Below, piece by piece: positions 25,548 to 33,876 of a stretch of DNA of 64,000 nucleotides. Made by a program: the position numbers and the translations under genes. Source of the DNA: Enterococcus songbeiensis (GTDB lineage: Bacteria; Bacillota; Bacilli; Lactobacillales; Enterococcaceae); the NCBI RefSeq assembly GCF_005405265.1, contig NZ_BJDS01000002.1, positions 1-64,000 on the forward strand. The letters run 5' to 3'. The notes under the pieces are model-generated. The model had not been told where the DNA came from and searched no databases. It saw nothing but the letters and a program-made list of their open reading frames with translations. Numbering within the stretch: position 1 is the stretch's first letter; each line of letters opens with the position of its first letter.

Positions 25548-26237
25548 TTAGTGCAAAGAAAGCTTTTCCCCTTGGGCAATTCTTTCCAGACCAGTAACTT
25601 CAATAACCTGAATTTTACCTCTAGATAATGCTAAAACACCTATTTTCTGAAAATCCCGTAAAATACGAGTTACTACCTCCCGTGCAGAACCAAGTTCAAG
25701 AGCAATCCGCTCGTGAGTTGTCTGAACGAAATTCTTTTTGTTATTATGCAGCAAATACTTGGCGATTCGTTGCGGCATGGAATCAAAAACTACTTCACTC
25801 ACAGTTGTCATGAGCTCAAAGATTTTTTTCGAAAAAATCTGACTTACATATTTTTGCCATGCTTCGTCTGCCAGTAATTTCTTAAATATTTCTCGAGGCA
25901 ACGAAAAGATCAGACTTCCTTCTTCAATCTCGGAAAATACCGGAAAATCCTTTTGATACATACTGCAGGCCGCACTAAAAAAACAAAATTCCCCCGGTTC
26001 AATATGAAACAAAGTAAACTCTTTGCCATCATTAGAAATCTTATACTTCCGGATATTTCCTCGAATCAAAAACGGAACGACTTGACAGGAATCTTCTTGG
26101 TAAATAACTTTCCCGCCTTTAGGAACATTGATGCAAAGAGCATTTTCCCAAACAAGTGTCAAGAACGCTTCATTGATTTCTTTTAATACTGGCAGTTTCT
26201 CACTAACTTCCTTTTGACGCACTTTCATGTCCTCCAT
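25548..26237 (-). CDS. Crp/Fnr-family transcriptional regulator
   Basis: 229 aa from ATG 26237 (MEDMKVRQKE), four bases after GGGGGAGG. The cyclic-nucleotide-binding-like beta barrel spans residues 25-125 (VPKGGKVIYQEDSCQVVPFLIRGNIRKYKISNDGKEFTLFHIEPGEFCFFSAACSMYQ). The Crp-type HTH is at about 160-215 (MPQRIAKYLLHN, TTHERIALELGSAREVVTRILRDFQKIGVLALSRGKIQV). Three Cys in the sensor part (CINV, CFFSAAC) recall redox-sensing Flp/Fnr-like proteins, but an Fe-S or disulphide role is not shown. Monogenic, with its own terminator. Target genes are unknown. Confidence 0.88.
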   Translation of the reverse strand: MEDMKVRQKEVSEKLPVLKEINEAFLTLVWENALCINVPKGGKVIYQEDSCQVVPFLIRGNIRKYKISNDGKEFTLFHIEPGEFCFFSAACSMYQKDFPVFSEIEEGSLIFSLPREIFKKLLADEAWQKYVSQIFSKKIFELMTTVSEVVFDSMPQRIAKYLLHNNKKNFVQTTHERIALELGSAREVVTRILRDFQKIGVLALSRGKIQVIEVTGLERIAQGEKLSLH

Positions 26238-26276
26238 AATGCCTCCCCCGTCTTTATAATTTTTCAAAAAAAAAAC

Positions 26277-26297
26277 TATTCTTGGTTTAAGAATAGC
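26277..26297 (-). terminator. Leader hairpin upstream of the Crp/Fnr gene
   Basis: CTATTCTT ... AAGAATAG followed on the minus strand by about ten T, 40 bp before the regulator's start. It looks like a terminator, so either an attenuator or the end of an upstream transcript. Confidence 0.5.
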
Positions 26298-26369
26298 TAA
26301 TTTTAAAAAAACTATCGGTGATAAAATCACATTTGTATTTTAATTGTTGCTAGACCATTTTTTACAAAA

Positions 26370-26399
26370 AAACACAGCCAAAACTAGCTTGACTGTGTA
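26370..26399 (-). terminator. Terminator of the yccF-like gene
   Basis: ACACAGTC ... GGCTGTGT with seven T after it on the minus strand. Confidence 0.8.
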
Positions 26400-26463
26400 C
26401 AATTTTTTCCCATTTCTACTATTTTGCAACGTACTTTTCATGGTCCGGACTAAATTTTCACCC

Positions 26464-26829
26464 TTATTCAGAAACAATCCTTGCACCAAATGGCATTAAC
26501 GCCAAGCGAGCCATTTTTAATGACTGACTTGCAAAGGGAATCCCGATAATTGTGATTGCCAATAAAATTGCACTCGCCACATGAGCCAAAGCTAATGGAA
26601 TGCCGGATACCAACAACCAAATGATATTTAAAATAAAGGAAACGCCATTTCCTTCATAAACAACTGTTTTACCAAAAGGCGCCAAGGACATCGAAGCCAA
26701 TTTAAAACATTGCTTTCCTATGGGAATCCCAATAATCGTGATCGACCATAAACATCCAGCCAAAAACCAGCTGATTGCGCCTCCCAAGCCACCAAAAATC
26801 AACCAAATAATATTTCCCAAACAACTCAT
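26464..26829 (-). CDS. YccF-domain inner membrane protein
   Basis: 121 aa with two copies of the YccF repeat: GNIIWLIFGGLGGAISWFLAGCLWSITIIGIPIGKQCFKLASMSLAPFG and LNIIWLLVSGIPLALAHVASAILLAITIIGIPFASQSLKMARLALMPFG. Four membrane segments. Function unknown in the literature I can recall. Monogenic. Confidence 0.88.
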   Translation of the reverse strand: MSCLGNIIWLIFGGLGGAISWFLAGCLWSITIIGIPIGKQCFKLASMSLAPFGKTVVYEGNGVSFILNIIWLLVSGIPLALAHVASAILLAITIIGIPFASQSLKMARLALMPFGARIVSE

Positions 26830-26931
26830 TTCGTGAACCTCTTTTCTTTTGATTATGCTAAAGATACCATATCTTTAAATGAAAGACATCCTTCTTTTGA
26901 CCGAGTGAAAGGAAATCTCTAATACCATTTT

Positions 26932-27306
26932 TTACTTGATTTTTTCTAATGCTTTTTGAGGAACCTCTTTTTCTGGTATCTCTTCATAAGTCTCCACGTG
27001 AGCACCTTTATTGATCAATTTTAAATACCGGTCCTTCTTCAATACTTGGAGCCCATTAAATTCCAACGTTCTCGTTGTGCCATCAGAAGCCGCAGCTGTT
27101 TGTTTATAAGCCGCTGTTCCATATCCATTGACCGATTCAGGATCCTGCGTTTTAACATACACTTCGCTCTCTGGTACAAGCGGATTTAATTGATCTAAAA
27201 GAGCAGCCATCTCTCCTGATGAATTTTTGGTGTAGAACAAACTTCCTCCGCATAGAAGCAAAAGAAAAATCCCGACTGATACGATTACTTTTACGATTGT
27301 TTTCAT
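26932..27306 (-). CDS. YxeA-family (DUF1093) secreted or anchored protein
   Basis: 124 aa. N-terminal membrane segment or signal (MKTIVKVIVSVGIFLLLLCGGSLFY), then the YxeA pattern: EVYVKTQDPESVNGYGTAAYKQTAAASDGTTRTLEFNGLQVLKKDRYLKLINKGAHVETYEEIPEKEVPQKALEKI. Extracytoplasmic small beta-protein with no settled function. It is the last chromosomal gene before the mobile element. Confidence 0.8.
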   Translation of the reverse strand: MKTIVKVIVSVGIFLLLLCGGSLFYTKNSSGEMAALLDQLNPLVPESEVYVKTQDPESVNGYGTAAYKQTAAASDGTTRTLEFNGLQVLKKDRYLKLINKGAHVETYEEIPEKEVPQKALEKIK

Positions 27307-27447
27307 CTCTCTCTCCTTTCGAATATATAACTATATTAACAAATATGCTTCTTAACTAATCAGGCTTAAGACCTAAACTGCGGTAACAATATTGAAAGGT
27401 TTTTGTAAGGAGAAAGTGAGTTTCTGCGGGGTTTTGAAGTTAAGTAA

Positions 27448-27487
27448 AAAAGCTGGAGATACCGTTTCACAGGTATTTCCAGCTTGG
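27448..27487 (-). terminator. Orphan terminator left of the element
   Basis: AGCTGGAAATACC ... GGTATCTCCAGCT plus six T on the minus strand. The gene it served is not evident; possibly the last genes of the element or a sequence displaced by insertion. Confidence 0.7.
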
Positions 27488-27625
27488 ATATAATATTATG
27501 TTAGCCTACTGACCCTTACAATGACTCTTTTGGGAATCAGAGGAAAGGAATAGGCTTTGTAGAAATATTTGATTTAACAAATTACTATAGACTGACGGTA
27601 TATATCGGTAGATACTATCATCGGG

Positions 27626-27650
27626 AACGTAGCCAATACCGTAGCCAAAA
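27626..27650 (+). repeat. Left integrase-arm-like direct repeats
   Basis: CGTAGCCA at 27628 and 27640, 12 bp apart, in the same orientation and spacing as at the right end. Confidence 0.6.
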
Positions 27651-27755
27651 TAGCAGGTAGAGAAGTTATTTGGGGAATCAAGTTATTCTGTTTCAATCAT
27701 GAAGTTAAGTTCATTGACAATCGTTGAAGATAGTTGGTATTTCAACAATTTTTGA

Positions 27756-27914
27756 ATAGAGCTAATCGCTTTATTGATTCCAATTCATCTTGATTGGTAT
27801 TCTAATCGGCTTCAAAAACGTATTCAAGCTGCGTGGCGTGCTTTTAATGAGGAAAAAATATCACCTAGCAACCCATTTCAAGGGTATTTTTACGGAAACA
27901 TAATCAAAAATTAG
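27756..27914 (+). pseudogene. Gene tail of 52 codons, unidentified
   Basis: Open from after a TGA at 27753 to TAG 27912. It reads HLDWYSNRLQKRIQAAWRAF and NPFQGYFYGNIIKN, protein-like composition without a start. It is probably the C-terminus of a lost element gene. Confidence 0.45.
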
Positions 27915-27977
27915 TCCTTGTTCAGTAATACTTTTATTTAATCGAACTTGTCAAATATTATTGTAAATATTTTAGAG

Positions 27978-28934
27978 TTAATCCAATACCTGTAAAAATT
28001 TATCGAGTTCTATATATATATATATAATTTCTTTTGCGTATTGCTCATTATTAGACGGATTATACGTATTGGCTATCTCTTTTACCCAACATTCTTCATA
28101 TTCGTAGCTTTCTATTTCGATAAACATATTTTTAAGAATATCTATTCCTTTAGCAATGCTTTCTTTATCATCTAAAGAATATTTCGATTGTACTTGCATT
28201 ATTCCCGTAGAATATCTTCCCGAAGAAAATTTTGATACTACAAACTCTACTAGCCTATAGAATTTAGGGCGACTAAAATTTTCATATATGATAAAAGAAT
28301 AAACCAAGAGAATAAATTTTCTCGTTATTTCTTTATCTATTTTGAATTCCTCATCAATGTTGCTTAATATATAAGAATTGTACTTATCAAAAAAATAAGA
28401 ATAACTATTTCTTATGTATTTTTCTCTTCGTGAAGTAACATCTCTATCTTTAAAAACTGTAACTAAACTATTTTTGAAAATGTCGTACAAAAAAAGAATT
28501 AGCAAAAGCACTATTTCATTTTTAAAATCATCAATAGGGATTATTATTGAAATACCAGACCGAATAAATTTATCAAAGACTATATAAGTTCCTAATAAAG
28601 TTAAGGTCACTAAGGTAAATTCATATCTAAAGTTCAAAAGTGATTTTCTTTGTAAAATAAAAAAAATCACAAAATATCTGATTAATAGATATCCGATTAC
28701 AACAAAATACAAATTATTTACATAGGGTTTGGCAATATTCATTTCATTTAACAAAAGAATATATATATTGGAAATAAAAATATTATAGATAATATTTATT
28801 CCTGAAGTTGTTTTGTCCTCGCTAAAAGAAAAAGTATCATATTTTTGCTTTAACAGCGCTAAATTAGAAATAGGAACTCCGAGTATTTGCATAATAACAA
28901 AGAGCACCAGACTATTCATTATGATAAAAACCAT
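27978..28934 (-). CDS. Unknown membrane protein, cargo of the element
   Basis: About 318 aa. I prefer ATG 28934 (MVFIIMNSL) because AAGGGTGG is too close to the ATG at 28940. Residues 1-160 hold five or six membrane segments. The rest is soluble and helical (ITRKFILLVYSFIIYENFSRPKFYRLVEFVVSKFSSGRYSTGIMQVQSK, YNPSNNEQYAKEIIYIYIELDKFLQ). GIMQV resembles a short motif of lytic transglycosylases, but the expected catalytic context is not clear. AT content is higher than in neighbours. I recognise no family. A single gene at the edge of a mobile element could be a defence or exclusion gene; that is a guess. Confidence 0.6.
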   Translation of the reverse strand: MVFIIMNSLVLFVIMQILGVPISNLALLKQKYDTFSFSEDKTTSGINIIYNIFISNIYILLLNEMNIAKPYVNNLYFVVIGYLLIRYFVIFFILQRKSLLNFRYEFTLVTLTLLGTYIVFDKFIRSGISIIIPIDDFKNEIVLLLILFLYDIFKNSLVTVFKDRDVTSRREKYIRNSYSYFFDKYNSYILSNIDEEFKIDKEITRKFILLVYSFIIYENFSRPKFYRLVEFVVSKFSSGRYSTGIMQVQSKYSLDDKESIAKGIDILKNMFIEIESYEYEECWVKEIANTYNPSNNEQYAKEIIYIYIELDKFLQVLD

Positions 28935-29099
28935 TTTCATCCACCCTTAAAAGTACATAAATTTTGAATCGCATATTATATGGTATGTAACATGAAAGTA
29001 TACCCTATCGTTACATATCCCATTCATTATTATACCAGTATTTCTTCATGACACATAAGGGTGTAACATAATAATTTTAAACGAAATGACTACAAGTAG

Positions 29100-29345
29100 T
29101 CATTGAAGCAAATCTTCATAAGACACCTGTAGAATATCTTTGATGGCTTTCAATTGATCTAACTTAATGTGTTGGCGGCCACCTTCAATCTTAACCAACG
29201 TTTCCCTAGTTATAGCAATTTTACGAAGCTGTAGGTCTTTAATCAGCTCGGTTTGACCAATTCCTTTTTCTAATCGGATTCGTCTAATATTGCTACCGAT
29301 TACATTTTCTTTATCAATAATTTTTTCCTCTTCCAAGAATAGCAC
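29100..29345 (-). CDS. Small XRE-family repressor, 81 aa or less
   Basis: HTH_3-like: NVIGSNIRRIRLEKGIGQTELIKDLQLRKIAITRETLVKIEGGRQHIKLDQLKAIKDILQVSYEDLL. The start may be GTG 29345 or a TTG a few codons in; the ribosome binding site is weak (AAAAGG). Diverges from the lipoprotein gene, with two GGACT-N6-AGTCC sites between and over the promoter, so it probably represses itself and the lipoprotein. Confidence 0.75.
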   Translation of the reverse strand: MLFLEEEKIIDKENVIGSNIRRIRLEKGIGQTELIKDLQLRKIAITRETLVKIEGGRQHIKLDQLKAIKDILQVSYEDLLQ

Positions 29346-29352
29346 ACCTTTT

Positions 29353-29368
29353 GGACTAAAATCAGTCC
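29353..29368. promoter_or_regulatory. Operator copy 1 of the XRE/lipoprotein pair
   Basis: GGACT-N6-AGTCC dyad, next to the XRE start. Confidence 0.6.
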
Positions 29369-29407
29369 TTTTTCTTATTAATCTTAAAGATTTGGTGTGC
29401 TACAATG

Positions 29408-29423
29408 GGACTAGTATTAGTCC
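29408..29423. promoter_or_regulatory. Operator copy 2 of the XRE/lipoprotein pair
   Basis: GGACTA-GTAT-TAGTCC dyad, immediately after a TACAAT -10-like box (29401-29406), well placed to block transcription of the lipoprotein gene. Confidence 0.65.
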
Positions 29424-29450
29424 ATATTCAATTTTTAAGGAGGAATTTTT

Positions 29451-30224
29451 TTGAAGAAATTTGCAATCATTCTAACCAGCGCTCTACTAATCGGAACTAT
29501 AAGCGGGTGTACCACTTCTGACACAAGCTCCACAAGTACGGAAACTAGTACAACAACCTCAGAAAAGAATTACCCAATACATTTTTTTCCGGTTCCAGAT
29601 GGATTTGAAGCTTATTATCATGATAAAAAACTAGATGTTCCTTTATCAGAAACTGAATCTACTGAAAAGATTTTGCCAATTGAAATTGAAAGAAATCAAG
29701 ACGATATAAAACTAAAAGCTGATCTTCCCTTACTGAACAGCACACAAATTGATAGACATGAAAATATCAAAGTTAATATTGAAAAAGGAGCGTTAGCACA
29801 ACTTTATACTGAAAAAGTTGAACAATTTTTTGAGTCTGGTGCCAATAAAGACTTTTCAAAAATAAGCGATTATTCGGATAACTTTTTTAATGAGACCCAA
29901 GATGAAATCACGAACTCAACTTTTATGGCTGAAGATATGTACAATATGACGTTAAAAAAAATAAAAGCTTACGACCATCCATTAAATCTGACACTAAATA
30001 ATGGATTACTCTCTTTTGTATTAGCAGGTTACGTTGACTATGAATATTCACCAGATTATTTGGAGACACCTCTTCAACACGAGAACAATGATATTAATTT
30101 TAGATTTGTCTACGAGTCAAAAAGTAAAACATGGTTAGTTGATCAATTAAGCACTATAAACACAAGCTTCCATGAATTACCTAAACCTGAAAATGAAGCT
30201 GATATGGTCATTAAAATCTTCTAA
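29451..30224 (+). CDS. Lipoprotein of unknown function
   Basis: 257 aa, starting at TTG 29451 after AAGGAGG. Signal peptide with lipobox: MKKFAIILTSALLIGTISGC, Cys20. Then a Ser/Thr-rich linker (TTSDTSSTSTETSTTT) and a soluble domain with KADLPLLNSTQIDRHENIKV, KVEQFFESGANKDFSKISDYSDNFFNETQDE and FVYESKSKTWLVDQLS. No family recognised. As a surface lipoprotein under its own XRE switch on a mobile element it may serve exclusion or host interaction; inference only. A terminator follows at once. Confidence 0.75.
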   Translation: MKKFAIILTSALLIGTISGCTTSDTSSTSTETSTTTSEKNYPIHFFPVPDGFEAYYHDKKLDVPLSETESTEKILPIEIERNQDDIKLKADLPLLNSTQIDRHENIKVNIEKGALAQLYTEKVEQFFESGANKDFSKISDYSDNFFNETQDEITNSTFMAEDMYNMTLKKIKAYDHPLNLTLNNGLLSFVLAGYVDYEYSPDYLETPLQHENNDINFRFVYESKSKTWLVDQLSTINTSFHELPKPENEADMVIKIF

Positions 30225-30227
30225 AAA

Positions 30228-30268
30228 AGAAGCGTTGAAGGAGAAATATTCCTTTCAACGCTCTTTTT
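30228..30268 (+). terminator. Terminator of the lipoprotein gene
   Basis: AGCGTTGAAGGA ... TCCTTTCAACGCT stem then a T run. Confidence 0.85.
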
Positions 30269-30452
30269 TATATGCTTAGAAACATAAATAAATTGTATAC
30301 TTTCTTTTTAGCCCCTATTACTTTTCACGAAAAATATCTTTTTTCGACACTAGCGTTTCTCTACTTATAATATTGTACACAGTTTTTGTATTATTGAAAA
30401 ATTACTCATTATTTAGCATTAATCCACATCGTTTTATCAATCGACCTTCATA

Positions 30453-30710
30453 CTAAACTACTTTAAAGTCATCTTCCTTCTCATTTTTCATTAAATCAGA
30501 TACATAAGCCCATGTACCCGTTCGTTGTAAATAAAGTTCTTCTTGTAGCAGCTCCCACTTTCTCTTAGAAATCATAATGACGCCATCGTTCAATCCATTT
30601 TTAGAATCCCTAGTAATTTCTATTTCAGAATTTGAATGAACTACTTCTTGCAACACTTTACCTATATTTTTTTTGAAGTTTGTTGGAGTAATAGTATCCA
30701 AATTGAACAC
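30453..30710 (-). CDS. Phd/YefM-type antitoxin, apparently orphan
   Basis: 85 aa. ITPTNFKKNIGKVLQEVVHSNSEIEITR and GVIMISKRKWELLQEELYLQRTG are the Phd_YefM pattern, with an acidic, flexible tail (MKNEKEDDFKVV). AGAGGTG ribosome binding site. A YoeB- or Doc-like toxin normally follows; downstream (30225-30452) there is only non-coding sequence. It may be a remnant, an anti-addiction module or a regulator. Confidence 0.75.
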   Translation of the reverse strand: MFNLDTITPTNFKKNIGKVLQEVVHSNSEIEITRDSKNGLNDGVIMISKRKWELLQEELYLQRTGTWAYVSDLMKNEKEDDFKVV

Positions 30711-30750
30711 CTCTCTTCTCTATACCTCTATTATGAAGCGCCCATCAAAT

Positions 30751-30790
30751 AAAGCAAGCGTTGAGGAATAATTCTTTCAACGCTTGCTTT
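30751..30790 (-). terminator. Terminator of the 30800-31114 gene
   Basis: AAAGCAAGCGTTGA ... TCAACGCTTGCTTT stem. The sequence AGCGTTGA is shared with the lipoprotein terminator. Confidence 0.8.
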
Positions 30791-30799
30791 ATTAAGCTT

Positions 30800-31114
30800 T
30801 CATTTTGTAGTTTGACTAATACCAATAATCTGATCTCTAAACAATCGAAAAACTTCTTGTGGTTGATAATAATCTGTATCTATTTCAAATGTTTCTGAGA
30901 ATAATTCATTGAATTTTTCTACTGAAATGATGATTTTACCATTCTCCTCTCGACTGTTTTCTATTATTTCTGCTTCTAATTCAAATAAATCTAGTGACGA
31001 ACTAAAATCATAAATCCTGTCATATTGAATAAAAAAATCAAGAAAAAGTTGCTCAAACTCTTCCATATTTATCACTAATGTTTCAAGCGGAACAACTTTA
31101 TTTTCATCAGCCAT
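30800..31114 (-). CDS. Small acidic hypothetical protein
   Basis: 104 aa from ATG 31114 (MADENKVVPLETLVINMEEFEQLFLDFFIQYDRIYDF), with GTGAGGAA upstream; a GTG at 31150 is the alternative start. It contains two similar halves (VINMEEFEQLF and IISVEKFNELFSETF), suggesting an internal duplication. Soluble, acidic. No family recognised. Part of the mobile element's leftward gene set. Confidence 0.55.
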   Translation of the reverse strand: MADENKVVPLETLVINMEEFEQLFLDFFIQYDRIYDFSSSLDLFELEAEIIENSREENGKIIISVEKFNELFSETFEIDTDYYQPQEVFRLFRDQIIGISQTTK

Positions 31115-31190
31115 TCTTCCAATTTCCTCACTTTCATTTTCAAAAATCACAAAATTGATATTAACTTAAAAGCCACTAACAAAATAAGAC

Positions 31191-31634
31191 TTACAAAGTA
31201 AAGGGTAATCTAACAAAATAACCATTCGCTCTACGTACTACGATTTGGTATTCCTGCCTTTCAATCGGTAATTCATAATAGTAATTTATTGTTTCTGATT
31301 TGCCACTTTCAATATACTCTGGATTATCCAATATCATAGCATACTCATAAAGTTCTTCACCATTCTTATTTTCAATCGACCATTGTTGCGGACGTATAGG
31401 ATTTTCTGTATCATTTTTCATTGTATAGGTCACTTGTAATACACGATCATGCTGTGCAAATTCATTTCTTTTTTCGGTCAATTCAACCTTTTTAAAAATT
31501 AACTCAACCCCATCTGCCTGATAAGTTTCACCTATTTTTAAATCTTTTGTTACAATTTTTATCGGCTTTTCTTCTGGAAAATATCTGGCTTTAATTGTTA
31601 GATAACTTCCAAAAAGAATCAATCCTAGTAGCAC
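31191..31634 (-). CDS. DUF4352-like anchored extracellular protein
   Basis: 147 aa from GTG 31634 after AAAGGA. One N-terminal membrane segment (LLGLILFGSYLTIKA), then an immunoglobulin-like beta domain (YQADGVELIFKKVELTEKRNEFAQHDRVLQVTYTMKNDTENPIRPQQWSIENKNGEELYEY, IESGKSETINYYYELP) typical of DUF4352 proteins. Small proteins of this type are common beside conjugation and mobilisation genes in Gram-positive elements. Role unknown. Confidence 0.65.
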   Translation of the reverse strand: MLLGLILFGSYLTIKARYFPEEKPIKIVTKDLKIGETYQADGVELIFKKVELTEKRNEFAQHDRVLQVTYTMKNDTENPIRPQQWSIENKNGEELYEYAMILDNPEYIESGKSETINYYYELPIERQEYQIVVRRANGYFVRLPFTL

Positions 31635-31677
31635 TAAAAGAATTCCTTTAACGAGCTACTGAAACGGGAAGTAAACT

Positions 31678-31992
31678 TTAAACATCTTTTTTCTCCTCCG
31701 TTTTGTATTTGTTTTTCAGAGAATACGATAACTTTTGATCAATGGCATCCAGCTTTTCAATTACTTCATTACTTATCATTGATTCTAGTTCTGAAATTTT
31801 TTGTTCAAATTTAATGCTTTCAGGATCATTAAATTTATTATTTGATGGACTAGCTAACACTGGTAAATTTGAAACCATAACACGAAACATATTTGCCTTG
31901 GAACCAAAAACTCCTTTGTTTTGGTTGTAAAAATTGTTGAATATTTCTTTAGTTTCTTCTGAAGCCGAGACTTTAAAATATGGATAGTTCAT
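31678..31992 (-). CDS. Small coiled-coil hypothetical protein after the relaxase
   Basis: 104 aa (MNYPYFKVSASEETKEIFNNFYNQNKGVFGSKANMFRVMVSNLPVLA), C-terminal part a short coiled coil (FEQKISELESMISNEVIEKLDAIDQKLSYSLKNK). GAGAGGG ribosome binding site. It starts 21 bp after the relaxase stop, so it belongs to the mob operon. The beginning may be a ribbon-helix-helix-like fold; not certain. Confidence 0.6.
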   Translation of the reverse strand: MNYPYFKVSASEETKEIFNNFYNQNKGVFGSKANMFRVMVSNLPVLASPSNNKFNDPESIKFEQKISELESMISNEVIEKLDAIDQKLSYSLKNKYKTEEKKDV

Positions 31993-32013
31993 TTTTTCCC
32001 TCTCCCTATTTAC

Positions 32014-33351
32014 TCAAAAATCCATATCATATTGATTTTGTCGTTTTTGATAATCAATTTTTCTTGCTGTTTCTTCATACTCTTTCCGAGCTTTTTCAAT
32101 CGTACCATCATCAATTGCACGATTAAATAAATAAAGAACACGTTTTGTTTCTTGAATATAACGCTTCTTAAAATTACGTTCTAAATCGGGTTCAGTATCA
32201 TGAATGTTAAATTGGTCATAATCAGTTGATAAACTCTCTGCGATATCATAAACAACTTTTTTATACACCAAATCTACACATTTCTTCTTATACTTTAAAG
32301 ATTCCTCTTCCACTGCAAATCCAAAGAATTGGTCTTTATTCTCACCAAAAACATCTAATAAAATTTCTATTCTGTCCTCTATTTCAAATTTATATTTGTC
32401 ATAAAATTCTTCATAATCTTTTGATGATCTAAGAAATGGTATATTCTCATTATCCAATTCAAAGTGTTGCGCTCGTTCTTGCCAATTAATTCTACTATCC
32501 GCTCTACCATTTAACGATTTACCAAGATGTCGAATAGCAATTTCAGTGAGTACCTCTTCAGATTGAATTTGCTCCGCTTTTTTATTTTCTGTGAACAAAT
32601 CATCAAGATAATTCATATCATAGTTTTGCCCTAAACGCTTTCCGCCAATCTTTAAGATTAACTCACCTTCAGAATCTAAGAGTTTGTACCCAATACGCTG
32701 ATTTTTGGCAAATCGATAGGTCTCAATAGAATGTTTTTTCTTCAATTCCGCATGAAAGTCATCATAATTTTTCGCATACTGAGCAACTTCAGAAACAGCT
32801 AGTTTTATTTTTTCTCGATTTGAAATCTTATTTTCAGTTCTAAATTCACGTTCTTTCCAATTTTCACGATCTGCAACTAAATGATTATACTTATACATAT
32901 CAAGTGGGCTAATTCCATTATCAATAAGTATATTATCATTCCAAGCCTGCAAAACTCGAATATCATTCTTTCGAATATCCATTTTCTTTCCTGTTCGCTG
33001 ATCGTTTGGCGAAATACCAAAGTGATTGTGAACATGCCCTTTGTCTGTGTGTGTGACGACCAAAATTGACTGGTTAGGAAACACTTTTTCTGCCCACTTA
33101 ACACCCAACTCATGTGCTTTTTCAGCGGAAATATCTTCTAGTGGATCAAAGCTTTGTGTAAAATGCCAAAGCTTTATTTTCCCTTTATCACCAAAAATTT
33201 CATTGGTTCGTTTAAATTCCTCAATAGCATTTAAATCATTCGATACGCCAATTCCTGTCACGAGTTCAGAATCTTCTTGTTTATTTAACATATATGAAAT
33301 TGTATTATGAATACTCCGACTTTTTGAAGCAATTTTTATAATCGAGCCCAT
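32014..33351 (-). CDS. Relaxase/mobilisation nuclease (MobP type, PF03432)
   Basis: 445 aa. Nicks DNA at oriT and pilots the strand during transfer. The N-terminal 200 residues carry the relaxase motifs: ISKSR-like region SRSIHNTISYML with a candidate nucleophile Tyr20, and VVTHTDKGHVHNHFGIS with His101, His106, His108 and His110 for metal binding. RTGKKMDIRKNDIRVLQAWNDNIL follows. The C-terminal 200 residues are helical and charged. Its start overlaps mobC by 16 bp; candidate oriT lies upstream of mobC. Confidence 0.9.
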   Translation of the reverse strand: MGSIIKIASKSRSIHNTISYMLNKQEDSELVTGIGVSNDLNAIEEFKRTNEIFGDKGKIKLWHFTQSFDPLEDISAEKAHELGVKWAEKVFPNQSILVVTHTDKGHVHNHFGISPNDQRTGKKMDIRKNDIRVLQAWNDNILIDNGISPLDMYKYNHLVADRENWKEREFRTENKISNREKIKLAVSEVAQYAKNYDDFHAELKKKHSIETYRFAKNQRIGYKLLDSEGELILKIGGKRLGQNYDMNYLDDLFTENKKAEQIQSEEVLTEIAIRHLGKSLNGRADSRINWQERAQHFELDNENIPFLRSSKDYEEFYDKYKFEIEDRIEILLDVFGENKDQFFGFAVEEESLKYKKKCVDLVYKKVVYDIAESLSTDYDQFNIHDTEPDLERNFKKRYIQETKRVLYLFNRAIDDGTIEKARKEYEETARKIDYQKRQNQYDMDF

Positions 33352-33839
33352 AACTTATTCAACTCTTTTTCCAAGCGGTTTAATGGATCACTTATTGATT
33401 TTATTTGTATCATTAAATCATTTTTTTCAGCATATAACCGCTTTAATCGCTCTTGCTTAGTTGTAAAAGATAAGTAAACACTCTGATGTTCTTCTTTTTG
33501 TATCTCGGTATCTTTTTTATTTAACTGAACACGCAAATAATTTGCTGTTTTCACTAATTGATTCAAATTTCTTCCTATTGCTAGTAAATGAAAATTAATT
33601 TCTTTATATTGTCGATCGGTATATTTTAGACTTTTCCCTGCGTTGTCTACTGCGATTTTCTTCACGTACATTGGAACAGATAAACCAAAAATGTCTGCTG
33701 TTTTTTCTAGCTCTTGGTACTGATAATCGTCTACTCGAAACTTTATCGGCCTATTTTGTCGTCGACTATCTTCATTACGTTTATATCGCTTTCGCCTTTC
33801 TTCTAATGGTAGTTTACTGACATCAATTGCCATACGCAC
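33336..33839 (-). CDS. mobC: MobC-like relaxosome accessory protein
   Basis: 167 aa. Basic N-terminus and RHH-like segment (PIKFRVDDYQYQELEKTADIFGLSVPMYVKKIAV), then the MobC pattern (YKEINFHLLAIGRNLNQLVKTAN) and a C-terminal coiled coil. It helps the relaxase bind and melt oriT. Overlaps the relaxase gene by 16 bp, and the likely oriT lies just before it. Confidence 0.85.
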   Translation of the reverse strand: MRMAIDVSKLPLEERRKRYKRNEDSRRQNRPIKFRVDDYQYQELEKTADIFGLSVPMYVKKIAVDNAGKSLKYTDRQYKEINFHLLAIGRNLNQLVKTANYLRVQLNKKDTEIQKEEHQSVYLSFTTKQERLKRLYAEKNDLMIQIKSISDPLNRLEKELNKLWARL

Positions 33840-33876
33840 TTCTCCTTTCCAATATTATTTTTAAGTTCAAAAGAAG

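Larger units (their letters stand above)
27307..27977. other. Left end region of the mobile element
   Basis: 671 bp with no intact gene. It holds a minus-strand terminator (27448-27487), the integrase-arm-like repeats at 27626-27650, and a 52-codon gene tail at 27756-27914. The exact chromosome/element junction cannot be fixed by eye. Confidence 0.5.
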
